Shown piece after piece: positions 43,052 through 51,634 of a stretch of DNA of 64,000 bases. Numbering within the stretch: position 1 is the stretch's first letter; each line of letters begins with the position of its first letter. The notes beneath the pieces are model-generated. The model saw only the letters and a list, made by a program, of their open reading frames with translations, did no database searches and had not been told where the DNA came from. The DNA is from Bacteroidota bacterium (GTDB lineage Bacteria > Bacteroidota > Ignavibacteria > Ignavibacteriales > Melioribacteraceae), in contig JAHISV010000011.1 of the NCBI GenBank assembly GCA_018818065.1, positions 1-64,000 on the forward strand. The letters are read 5' to 3'. The position numbers and the translations under genes are program-made.

Positions 43052-45205
43052 ATGAGACGAATCCTTTTATTCATACTTATACTGATTGTTACTTCTATAT
43101 CACAAATCTTAGCCGAGAATTTAAAACCAACAAAAACAATTAATCCACCAACTATTGACGGGAAACTTGATGATTCAATTTGGTTAACCGCTTCGAATGT
43201 GACCGGGTTTAAAACCTTTATACCCGATTTTGGAATGGATATGCACGAACCAACAAAAACATACATGGCCTATGATGATGATAATATCTATTTTGCGTTT
43301 AAGTGTTTTGACAGTGAACCTGAAAAAATAAAAGCCTCATTAACAAACAGAGACAATATTCGTTCGGAAGACTGGATATGCTTAAATCTTGATACCTTTG
43401 GCGATCAACAGTCTCTTTGCGCTTTTTACGTTAATCCTCTTGGTGTTCAGGGCGATGCTCATTTTGCTAGTGGCATTGAGGATGAGGGAATTGATTTTAT
43501 ATGGTATAGCGCCGGTATGATTGATGAGGATGGTTATTCAATAGAAATGAAAATTCCGCTAGAAAGTATTCGTTACTCTCAAGCAGACCCTGTTAAAATG
43601 GCTGTGTTTTTTGAGAGAAAAATAAGCCGTTATCGTGAACAGGGGAGCTATCCGGCGCTTGATCCTGATTTGGGATATGCATTTATGACTCAATTAAAAC
43701 CTATGGTTTATGAAGATCTTAAAGGCAAGAATGTCTTTGAAATTTTACCGGCTGTTACTTTCAACCAGAAATACCAGAATGAGGCAGGAAATTTGAATTT
43801 AAAAGATGAAAATAAAGAATTAAGTCTTACTGCTAAATATGGTATCAGCTCTGATCTTATAATTGACGCTACATATAATCCTGATTTCTCGCAGGTTGAG
43901 AGCGATGCTTCGGAAGTTGAAATTAATCTGAGATCAAATTTATTGTACTCAGAAAAAAGGCCCTTCTTTTTGGAAGGGCGCGAAAACTTTAACTTGTCAG
44001 GAGTTAGAGCCTCTGAAGTTGATCCGGTTTATAATATTGTACATACAAGAAGAATTATTAATCCCGTTGCCGGTGGCAAGTTAACAGGTAATCTTGGAGA
44101 GAAGAGCAAAATAGCAATTCTGTACGCACTCGATGACTTGAATGATATCTATTCTGTAGATACGTCAAAGGTGCATTATGCAGTTGCAAGATATAAAAGA
44201 GCGTTGTCCGGAGATAGTTATCTCGGAGCAATTTATGCTGGTAAGGAAACTGAAGAATATTCAAATCGGGTAGCGGGTTTTGATGGGGCTATCAGAGTCT
44301 CGGAGGCTGCGCAATTGGAATTTAACGGCTTCATGTCCATAACCAAGAGTGATATGGCAAATGATCTGAACGGAAATTCATTTGCTCTTAAATACAGTCT
44401 CTCATCAAGGAATACTGATATTCAGGTTGCAGTAAATAATGTATCGAAAAACTTTATCGCGGATATGGGTTATGTAAGCAGAGATGGGCTGCAATTGTTA
44501 AGTGCTCTTTATCGTCCTAAAATCTATACCGAAAATGAGTTTTTTCAAAGAATTGATCTTGAAGCATTCTCTTCCGTAGGGCGCGATTTATACTATGATA
44601 AATATGAGACTTTTAATCATGTGTCGGCAGATTTACTTTTTGGTGGTACTTACGAGATTAAGTTGAAATATTCTTACAGTACTGAAACTTATAAAGGTGA
44701 AGTTTTTAAAACAGGTGGATTTCATGCATTCCTGTCAGGACACCTGAGTAACAATTTCTATATGGGAATACTGTACAGGTACAGAGGTTCTATACTCTTT
44801 TCAGATAACCCTGAACAGGGAATGTCGAATGTAATATCAGCAAATATGATTTACCATCCTACTGACCAGTTAGAAAATGACTTCAGTTTTGTCTTTTCTG
44901 ATTTCGTTCGATCGTCGGATTCAAAGACTATTTACAGCGTGCCGATAATTAGAAACAAGCTTACATTCCAATTGAATAAATACTTGTTTGTTCGCGGCAT
45001 TGTAGAGTATAATAATTATTATAAAGAACTTACTACGGACATGCTTGCATCCTTCACATATATTCCGGGCACGGTTATTCACGTAGGTTACGGTTCTATT
45101 TACAATAAATTGGAATGGCGCGAAACTCTATATACTCCGAGTAGCAATTTTCAGGAAATGCGAAGAGGACTATTTATCAAAATGTCCTATCTATGGCGAA
45201 TCTAA
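43052..45205 (+). CDS. DUF5916/CBM9-like outer-membrane protein
   Basis: 717 residues. After a signal peptide, the N-terminal part is a CBM9-like (DOMON-like) beta-sandwich: INPPTIDGKLDDSIW, AYDDDNIYFAFKCFDSEP and GYSIEMKIPLESIRY. The remainder is a beta-rich DUF5916 region with the signature EKRPFFLEGRENFN and alternating strands, which ends in YLWRI as an outer-membrane barrel would. Its role is unknown. GGGGG (43043-43047) lies 4 nt before ATG 43052; the ATG at 43049 is an alternative. It is a paralogue of the gene at 47780 and lies between the PD40 lipoprotein and the ankyrin-MBL gene. Confidence 0.82.
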   Translation: MRRILLFILILIVTSISQILAENLKPTKTINPPTIDGKLDDSIWLTASNVTGFKTFIPDFGMDMHEPTKTYMAYDDDNIYFAFKCFDSEPEKIKASLTNRDNIRSEDWICLNLDTFGDQQSLCAFYVNPLGVQGDAHFASGIEDEGIDFIWYSAGMIDEDGYSIEMKIPLESIRYSQADPVKMAVFFERKISRYREQGSYPALDPDLGYAFMTQLKPMVYEDLKGKNVFEILPAVTFNQKYQNEAGNLNLKDENKELSLTAKYGISSDLIIDATYNPDFSQVESDASEVEINLRSNLLYSEKRPFFLEGRENFNLSGVRASEVDPVYNIVHTRRIINPVAGGKLTGNLGEKSKIAILYALDDLNDIYSVDTSKVHYAVARYKRALSGDSYLGAIYAGKETEEYSNRVAGFDGAIRVSEAAQLEFNGFMSITKSDMANDLNGNSFALKYSLSSRNTDIQVAVNNVSKNFIADMGYVSRDGLQLLSALYRPKIYTENEFFQRIDLEAFSSVGRDLYYDKYETFNHVSADLLFGGTYEIKLKYSYSTETYKGEVFKTGGFHAFLSGHLSNNFYMGILYRYRGSILFSDNPEQGMSNVISANMIYHPTDQLENDFSFVFSDFVRSSDSKTIYSVPIIRNKLTFQLNKYLFVRGIVEYNNYYKELTTDMLASFTYIPGTVIHVGYGSIYNKLEWRETLYTPSSNFQEMRRGLFIKMSYLWRI

Positions 45206-45324
45206 AAGTAGGCTCAGATGATTATTATTCAAGTTGGGTTGAAGACAATTTTTTATATGATTATTGGATTGAGATTTTATTTCCAACTAAAGAATGTAAT
45301 CTCGAATAATTTTATGGGGGGATC

Positions 45325-47049
45325 ATGAAATTAATTAAAATACTTTGTGTTTTTGTGTCCATAATAATTATCCAATCTATAAATGGGCAAACAATTATCA
45401 GAGCTTGTTACACTGGCAATCTAGAACAGGTTAAAGAAATTCTATCTGCAGACTCAAGCCAATTAACTACCAAGACTTATGATGGTGAAACTCTATTACA
45501 CTTCTCTTGCTTCTCAAGGAATACTGAGTTAACAAATTTTCTAATTGATAGTGGATTGAATTATGAGAGCAAGAATCTTGACAACCAGACACCAATTCTG
45601 TATGCAGCCTACTCAGGGGATATAAACAATATTGAATTGCTAATAGCCAAAGGCGCTCAATTTAATTACCTGGATGCAAATGATATGGCACCAATTCATT
45701 ATGCAGCAAGCCAAAATCAGAGAGATGCGGTGCTAATGTTAATCAAACATGGAAGTGATGTTAACATGATTGGTCCTAATGGTAATTCTATTATTAACAT
45801 GATTGTTGAGAGTAAAGTGCTCGATATGTTTGACCCATTAGTTGAAAATGGTGCCGATTTAACAGTAGTAAATGATAGAAAATATTCTGTGATAACCACT
45901 GCAGTAAAATTGCAAAATGAAGAATTGGTAAATAAAATAATTAGTTCAAACCATCCATGGCTTCCAGAAGAAAAGGGGCGAACGGTATTATTGCATCTTG
46001 CAGTGCAGAATTCATTTTCAAATCTCGTCCAAAAATTATTGGATTTAAATATTGACGTCTATTCTTTGAACAATAATGGAGGCACACTTCTTCATAGTGC
46101 TTCAATGGGGGGCGATAAACTCTTGATAGAATCACTTTTAGAAAGAGGATTCAAGGTGAATCAATTGGATAGCCTTGGACATACTCCTTTAGACTATGCT
46201 CAGTTATGGTCGACAAATGAAATATGCAGCTTTCTAAAATTAAATGGTGGAATCGATTCTGAAACTCATATTATAAATTTGGGTAGTGATGAAGATAAAA
46301 CGAGCCCCAAGTTAGAGGTAACTTACATTGGTAATGATGGATTCCTAATAGGATATGAAAATCAAAAAGTATTAATCGATGCACCTAGTAATAACCCCTT
46401 CGGATATGTCGATACTGACAAACGAATTTATTCAAAAATTAAATCTGGCGCAGCTCCCTTCAATGATATTTCAATTCTGGTTGCTTCACATAATCATAGC
46501 GATCATTGTGATATCTCGATGGTCCCTGCATTACTATTAAATAATAATATGGATTTTGTATGTGACAGCGTGTCTGTAAGGCAATTAATGACTGTCGTTG
46601 CCGAGGATTCGGCTGAAGTTTTGAATAAGACGAAAGCTGTGGATGTTAAGATTGGGGAGTACAAAGAATTAGATAAAGATAACATGAAACTTACTTTATA
46701 CGGAATTGATCATTCCACAGGAGATGGGTTTTTGGTTTTTGCGACCTTAATTGAATTTGGGGGTTTTTCTGTTTTGCACATTGCCGATAATACATCCGAT
46801 TTTAATATCGAAAATTTCAAATCGTTTAACTTGGAAGAGAAAAACATTGATATAGCTTTTGTAGATCATCAAATTGCAACATTTACATCCGGGAGATTTA
46901 TTCTGGATAACTATGTTAAACCAAACTACCTAGTACTAATGCATGTAAGAGAGCAAGAATTGAGTGCTTTCCGTGAAGAAGTTTTAGAGATTTATCCGAA
47001 AACTTTTGCTTTCAATGAACCATTAGAGAAAGTTGTTTTTACAAAATAG
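45325..47049 (+). CDS. Exported ankyrin-repeat metallo-beta-lactamase-fold protein
   Basis: 574 residues with a signal peptide (to about residue 21, INGQ). Residues 25-310 hold about eight ankyrin repeats (DGETLLHFSCFSRN, DNQTPILYAAYSGD, NDMAPIHYAASQNQ and others). Residues 320-574 are a metallo-beta-lactamase domain: LEVTYIGNDGFLI, VLIDAP, then the metal motif SHNHSDHCD (HxHxDH), followed by an UlaG-like hydrolase fold with YGIDHSTGDG and HIADNTSDF. The fused ankyrins would recruit a protein to a periplasmic hydrolase. A six-G run (45316-45321) lies 3 nt before the ATG. The combination with a signal peptide is unusual; see findings. It precedes the methyltransferase by 18 nt, so they are co-transcribed. 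Confidence 0.83.
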   Translation: MKLIKILCVFVSIIIIQSINGQTIIRACYTGNLEQVKEILSADSSQLTTKTYDGETLLHFSCFSRNTELTNFLIDSGLNYESKNLDNQTPILYAAYSGDINNIELLIAKGAQFNYLDANDMAPIHYAASQNQRDAVLMLIKHGSDVNMIGPNGNSIINMIVESKVLDMFDPLVENGADLTVVNDRKYSVITTAVKLQNEELVNKIISSNHPWLPEEKGRTVLLHLAVQNSFSNLVQKLLDLNIDVYSLNNNGGTLLHSASMGGDKLLIESLLERGFKVNQLDSLGHTPLDYAQLWSTNEICSFLKLNGGIDSETHIINLGSDEDKTSPKLEVTYIGNDGFLIGYENQKVLIDAPSNNPFGYVDTDKRIYSKIKSGAAPFNDISILVASHNHSDHCDISMVPALLLNNNMDFVCDSVSVRQLMTVVAEDSAEVLNKTKAVDVKIGEYKELDKDNMKLTLYGIDHSTGDGFLVFATLIEFGGFSVLHIADNTSDFNIENFKSFNLEEKNIDIAFVDHQIATFTSGRFILDNYVKPNYLVLMHVREQELSAFREEVLEIYPKTFAFNEPLEKVVFTK

Positions 47050-47067
47050 AATCGTAGTGAGACTTAC

Positions 47068-47658
47068 ATGAAATTCAATACAATCTGTATAATTATTACT
47101 CTTTTCGTCAGTGTTACGACACATGGTCAATCCTATCGGGAAACATGGCAGCCACCGGAAGAGATATTGGATTCGATTGGTATAAAGCCCGGAATGATGG
47201 TGGGCGAAGCGGGGGCTGGTACCGGATATTTTACTATTCCTCTGGCAAAACGATTAGGACCGAGTGGAAAGTTATATGCTAATGATATTGACGAAAACTC
47301 TTTACATAAACTTAAACAAAAACTATCCTGCGAAGATCTTGACAATGTAAAAATTATAATTGGCGATTATGATGATCCTCTCTTTCCGAAGGGAAAGATG
47401 GAGATGATTGTGATGGTTTATGTTGTGCATGACGTCTCTGAACCTGTGATCTGGTTAAAGAATTTGAAGTATGCACTACGGAAGGATGCCCCACTGGTAA
47501 TTATTGATCGCGATCCCGACAAATATGGTAAGGAGTACGATCATTTTTGGAAAAAATCCAGGATTATTGATATAGTAGAGAGAGCAGGATTTAAACTTGG
47601 ACGAGTGTCAACATTTCTACCCAGGGATAATATATATTATTTCAAAGTCACCGATTAG
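47068..47658 (+). CDS. Exported class I SAM-dependent methyltransferase
   Basis: 196 residues: a signal peptide (MKFNTICIIITLFVSVTTHGQ) followed by a complete methyltransferase domain. Motif I is GEAGAGTGYFT, strand 2 ends NDID, motif II-like IGDYDDPLFP and motif IV-like VVHDV are present, and the C-terminal strand carries the usual IIDRDPD and LGRVSTFLPRDN. SAM is made in the cytoplasm, so export of an intact methyltransferase is puzzling; the enzyme may use imported SAM or the signal may be a membrane anchor. It sits 18 nt after the ankyrin-MBL gene and 121 nt before the second DUF5916 gene, without its own G-run. Confidence 0.8.
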   Translation: MKFNTICIIITLFVSVTTHGQSYRETWQPPEEILDSIGIKPGMMVGEAGAGTGYFTIPLAKRLGPSGKLYANDIDENSLHKLKQKLSCEDLDNVKIIIGDYDDPLFPKGKMEMIVMVYVVHDVSEPVIWLKNLKYALRKDAPLVIIDRDPDKYGKEYDHFWKKSRIIDIVERAGFKLGRVSTFLPRDNIYYFKVTD

Positions 47659-47779
47659 GACCAATCCATAACTTTAGCGTAGGGAAAAGAAACATTTGTT
47701 TGTTTTGTACGTCATAAAAATACAATGGCATCTTATTAAGGTCCGGAAGTGTGAACTTCCATTTATTCGGGGGAAGAGA

Positions 47780-50176
47780 ATGATTAAAAGGACAATATTC
47801 GCATTACTTCTGCTGCTCGTTGCAGTTCATGGTCAAATCAACAAAAAGAAAATCAAAGCAGTTAAAATTGATACTAACTTATCTATTGATGGAATATTGG
47901 ATGAACCGGTTTGGAATGAACTTTTACCTTTGGAAAACTTCGTTCAGTTTGCACCTTACAATGGGGTGCCGGCTTCTCAGAAAACAGTTGCACATGTTTT
48001 TTATGACGACGCTGCAATTTATGTCGGGGCTACACTTTTCGATACCTCTCCGGATAGCATTAACACAGAAATTGGTGACAGGGACAGTCAGGAATTAGTA
48101 AGTGCTGATCTGTTTTCTATTCATATCTGTCCATACGATGATGGGATTAATTCAGTCTATTTTAATGTTGCCGCTACGGGGGTTCAATCAGATCAAAAGC
48201 TATCCTCCAGTGGAGGTGATAGAAACTGGGATGCTGTTTGGGAAAGTGCTGTAGCCATAACCGATGATGGCTGGGTTGTTGAAGCACGGATTCCATATTC
48301 AGCTCTGCGATTCCCGAAAGCGGATATCCAGAATTGGGGATTTAATCTATTCAGAATGATTAAAAGATACGACGAGTGGTCAAACTGGAGTTATGTTAGT
48401 AACGAGATTAATCAATGGTGGCAGCATTATGGTATTCTTGAGGGATTAGAAAATATCAATCCACCCTTACGACTTTCATTCACACCTTATTTCTCATCCT
48501 ATGCTGAGAAAAATGCCTCAAAGGAATGGGAAACCAGATTTAATGGCGGTATGGATCTTAAGTATGGAATTTCCGAAAGTTTTACCCTGGATATGACTTT
48601 AATACCCGATTTTGGGCAAGTGCAATCTGATGATGAACAATTAAACCTATCTGCTTTTGAGATACAGTACAATGAAAGAAGACAATTTTTTACCGAGGGT
48701 ACAGAATTGTTCTCAAAAGGGTATGTTTTTTATTCCAGGCGAATCGGATCAAGCCCTAAGTGGGGAAGCAGGGCATACAGCAACCTTGGAGAGAACGAAG
48801 TAGTAACAAAGAACCCAATAGATACTAAGTTAATTAACGCCACAAAATTCTCCGGTCGAACTCAATCAGGTTTGGGTTTTGGAATATTAAACGCCATGAC
48901 TCAACAATCAGATGCTTTAATCAGGGACACAGTTACACAAGTGGAGAGAGAGTTTACGACACAACCATTTACCAATTATAATATTGTGGTCCTCGACCAA
49001 ACGTTTGCAAACAATTCCTTCGTTAGTTTAATTAACACAAATGTAGCCATGAAGGGTTACATGGGCAATGTTACAGCAACACAATTCAGAGTAATGGATA
49101 ATAACAACACTTTTGGTATCGAGGGTGATGGGGCAGTATCAATTCTTAATGAGAATGATGAAATCAAAAAAGGATACAGATACTATTTGAATATGGGTAA
49201 AATGAATGGTGAGTTTCAGTATAAGTATGAGATAATGGTGACAAGTGAAGATTATAACCATAACGATTTGGGTTTTATGTACAGGAGTGATGACCTTGAA
49301 CAACAAATTGATGTGAAGCATAACATTTTCCAACCATTTGGAATATTCAAAAGAATGTCAAATGAAATTTCATTGTCTTTAAACAGGCAGCTTCAGCCAG
49401 ATGATTTTACTTCTTTTAGTATCGATTACATTTGGGATGTAAATTTTATGAATAACTACTCAGTTAGTATGCATGCAGCCTGGGCCCCACTTGAGGGGAA
49501 AGATTATTATGAACCACGAATTGTTGGAAGGTATTTGAAAACTAATAAAATGCTTCACAATTGTCTTCATGTTAGTACAGATGACCGTGAAAAATTATAT
49601 TTTGAATTGGGCACAGGTTATACAACGGCGTATGACTGGGAATTTAATATGAATAGTTACTGGTATGATATCAATCCCACTTATCGTTTCAGCGATCAGC
49701 TCTCCTTGTCATATGATTTGTATTATTCCAATGTGAACAACCAACTTGGATTTGTTGATTCTGATGAAAACAATATTTACTTCGGTAAAAGACAACGCAA
49801 CACGCTTACAAATACAATTGCGGCATCATACATTTTCAGTAACACTTCTTCCTTGTCATTAAGGTTGCGCCATTATTGGTCCAAAGCCAATTATGATAGT
49901 TACTATGAATTACAGGATGACGGGTATTTAGGAGCAAGTCCCTATAATACCAACCATAACATTAACTATAATGTTTTTAATATTGACATGACTTACAGGT
50001 GGATTTTTGCGCCTGGCAGCGAATTGGTTATTAATTGGAAGAATGCCATTTATGATTCGAAACAAGACCTGGAAGAGCATTTCTGGAGTAACCTGAGAAA
50101 CACACTGGATTCTGCGCAAATCAATAGTCTGTCTGTAAAGTTTTTGTACTATCTGGATTCATCAAACATTTTTTAA
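47780..50176 (+). CDS. DUF5916/CBM9-like outer-membrane protein (paralogue)
   Basis: 798 residues with a signal peptide (MIKRTIFALLLLLVAVHGQ). The CBM9-like domain appears as VKIDTNLSIDGILDEPVW, VFYDDAAIYVGATLFD, GWVVEARIPYSALRF, then NWGFNLFRMIKRY. The DUF5916 region has NERRQFFTEGTELFS and a long series of beta-strands ending with FLYYLDSSNIF. It is longer than its paralogue at 43052 but has the same domain order. GGGGG (47769-47773) lies 6 nt before ATG 47780; the longer frame from 47696 would put 28 residues before the signal peptide. Its function is unknown. Confidence 0.82.
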   Translation: MIKRTIFALLLLLVAVHGQINKKKIKAVKIDTNLSIDGILDEPVWNELLPLENFVQFAPYNGVPASQKTVAHVFYDDAAIYVGATLFDTSPDSINTEIGDRDSQELVSADLFSIHICPYDDGINSVYFNVAATGVQSDQKLSSSGGDRNWDAVWESAVAITDDGWVVEARIPYSALRFPKADIQNWGFNLFRMIKRYDEWSNWSYVSNEINQWWQHYGILEGLENINPPLRLSFTPYFSSYAEKNASKEWETRFNGGMDLKYGISESFTLDMTLIPDFGQVQSDDEQLNLSAFEIQYNERRQFFTEGTELFSKGYVFYSRRIGSSPKWGSRAYSNLGENEVVTKNPIDTKLINATKFSGRTQSGLGFGILNAMTQQSDALIRDTVTQVEREFTTQPFTNYNIVVLDQTFANNSFVSLINTNVAMKGYMGNVTATQFRVMDNNNTFGIEGDGAVSILNENDEIKKGYRYYLNMGKMNGEFQYKYEIMVTSEDYNHNDLGFMYRSDDLEQQIDVKHNIFQPFGIFKRMSNEISLSLNRQLQPDDFTSFSIDYIWDVNFMNNYSVSMHAAWAPLEGKDYYEPRIVGRYLKTNKMLHNCLHVSTDDREKLYFELGTGYTTAYDWEFNMNSYWYDINPTYRFSDQLSLSYDLYYSNVNNQLGFVDSDENNIYFGKRQRNTLTNTIAASYIFSNTSSLSLRLRHYWSKANYDSYYELQDDGYLGASPYNTNHNINYNVFNIDMTYRWIFAPGSELVINWKNAIYDSKQDLEEHFWSNLRNTLDSAQINSLSVKFLYYLDSSNIF

Positions 50177-50223
50177 TTAAAGTGTATTTTGGTTAGTTGT
50201 AACCAAATCTTATCGGGGGGTAG

Positions 50224-51255
50224 ATGAAAAAGTTATGTAGCATAAGCTTATTAGTTGTACTACTATTATTTAGTGCATGTAAGGATTCTAAGTCCGTAAA
50301 ACCAATATTATCAGGACCATATCTGGGGCAGGAACTTCCGGGTGATGAGCCTGTATTGTTTGCTCCGGGGATTGTTTCAACAGGGATGTATGACAGGGAT
50401 ATAACCATCACCCCTGATGGGAAGGAAATTTATTTCGGAATAATGGTCGGAACGTATGTTACAATACTTTACTGCAAAGAAGCGGAAGGGGTTTGGAGCA
50501 ATCCGGAAGTTGCTGGTTTTGCCAGGAATCCCGAATACTTTTACTTTGAGCCGCATGTTACACCTGATGGACAGCATCTTATGTTCCTTAGTACAATGCC
50601 ACCTCCGGGTGAAGAGCCGATTCCCGGCTGGGGTCATCAGCATATCTGGATTGTAGATAGATCTGAAAATGGATATTGGTCAGAACCCTATCTTGCCGGT
50701 GCACCGATTACAACTTCAGATAACGATTATTTCCCATCCGTTACTCTGGATGGCACACTTTATTTTACAAAGAGTCTAAAATCAAATCCACGTCTTTCCC
50801 AGATCTATCGTTCCAGGAGTATTAACGGAAAATATCAGGAGCCGGAAAGATTGCCGGATATTATTAATAAAAGCAGTGGTGTATATAATTCATTTATAGC
50901 TCCGGATGAAACCTATCTGATAACGTGTTCAGCTAATCAGGATTCTGTTCAGACAAAAGGATTTGCTGACTATTATATCTTTTACAGAAATAAAAATGAT
51001 GTTTGGAGTGAAGGAATTAATCTTGGTTCCTTGGTAAATGCACCAAATGATGCCGCTCTTTCACCGTATGTTTCTCCGGACGGCAAATACTTTTTCTTTA
51101 GTTCCAGTCGATTGGCTGGAAATATGGCTGATTCATCCCTTCAGATATCTGCAAAAATGATTGAAGAATTATACTATTCACCAGGCAATGGAAACTCTGA
51201 CACCTATTGGATGAGTTCCGGGTTCATCAAAAAATTAAAACCAAAGGATTTCTAA
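50224..51255 (+). CDS. PD40/TolB-like beta-propeller lipoprotein (paralogue)
   Basis: 343 residues. The lipoprotein signal ends FSAC (Cys 19) and the mature N-terminus is CKDSK, a pattern compatible with a Bacteroidota surface-export signal. PD40 repeats are seen in ITITPDGKEIYFGIMVG, HVTPDGQHLMFLSTMPP and YVSPDGKYFFFSSSRL. The opening GPYLGQELPGDEPVLFAPGIV mirrors the gene at 41838. A six-G run (50215-50220) lies 3 nt before the ATG. It ends the cluster just before a 15-bp terminator. Confidence 0.85.
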   Translation: MKKLCSISLLVVLLLFSACKDSKSVKPILSGPYLGQELPGDEPVLFAPGIVSTGMYDRDITITPDGKEIYFGIMVGTYVTILYCKEAEGVWSNPEVAGFARNPEYFYFEPHVTPDGQHLMFLSTMPPPGEEPIPGWGHQHIWIVDRSENGYWSEPYLAGAPITTSDNDYFPSVTLDGTLYFTKSLKSNPRLSQIYRSRSINGKYQEPERLPDIINKSSGVYNSFIAPDETYLITCSANQDSVQTKGFADYYIFYRNKNDVWSEGINLGSLVNAPNDAALSPYVSPDGKYFFFSSSRLAGNMADSSLQISAKMIEELYYSPGNGNSDTYWMSSGFIKKLKPKDF

Positions 51256-51266
51256 AGATTTGTTTT

Positions 51267-51303
51267 AAAGATAAGTGACCGTTTATCGGTCACTTATCTT
51301 TTT
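51267..51303 (+). terminator. Strong terminator closing the PD40/DUF5916 cluster
   Basis: A perfect 15-bp stem (AAAGATAAGTGACCG at 51267-51281, CGGTCACTTATCTTT at 51287-51301) with a 5-nt loop and a TTTTT tail. Confidence 0.93.
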
Positions 51304-51634
51304 AGGAAAAATTTTGGTATAGCCCATTATTTTGAAACTTCTTGTATCAAAATTGAATTATAGATATAACAGTTAATCACAAGACAAGTCCTGTTCTTTA
51401 TCAACTGTTATTTTTTTTTGAATTATAATCCTAACTCATTTGTTATGAACAAGAAGAAAGAATAATATCTCTTATCTTCATTCACTTAACAGCGACTCGT
51501 GTGCGTATTAGAAATCGATACGATATCAATAGCATAGTCATCAAAAGAATTTTCATTCCAATTACAGTCTTAAAGTATCAAAAATAATTAAGTGTTTGTC
51601 TACACAAGTAGTTAGTCAAAATCCGGAGGTAAAA
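51304..51634. other. Intergenic region upstream of the PrkA operon
   Basis: 331 nt without a gene. TTTG at 51438-51441 with TAATATCT 20 nt downstream is only a poor match to the promoter consensus. I see no sigma-54 site, RNA gene or repeat. The operon promoter probably lies here but cannot be fixed by eye. Confidence 0.4.
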
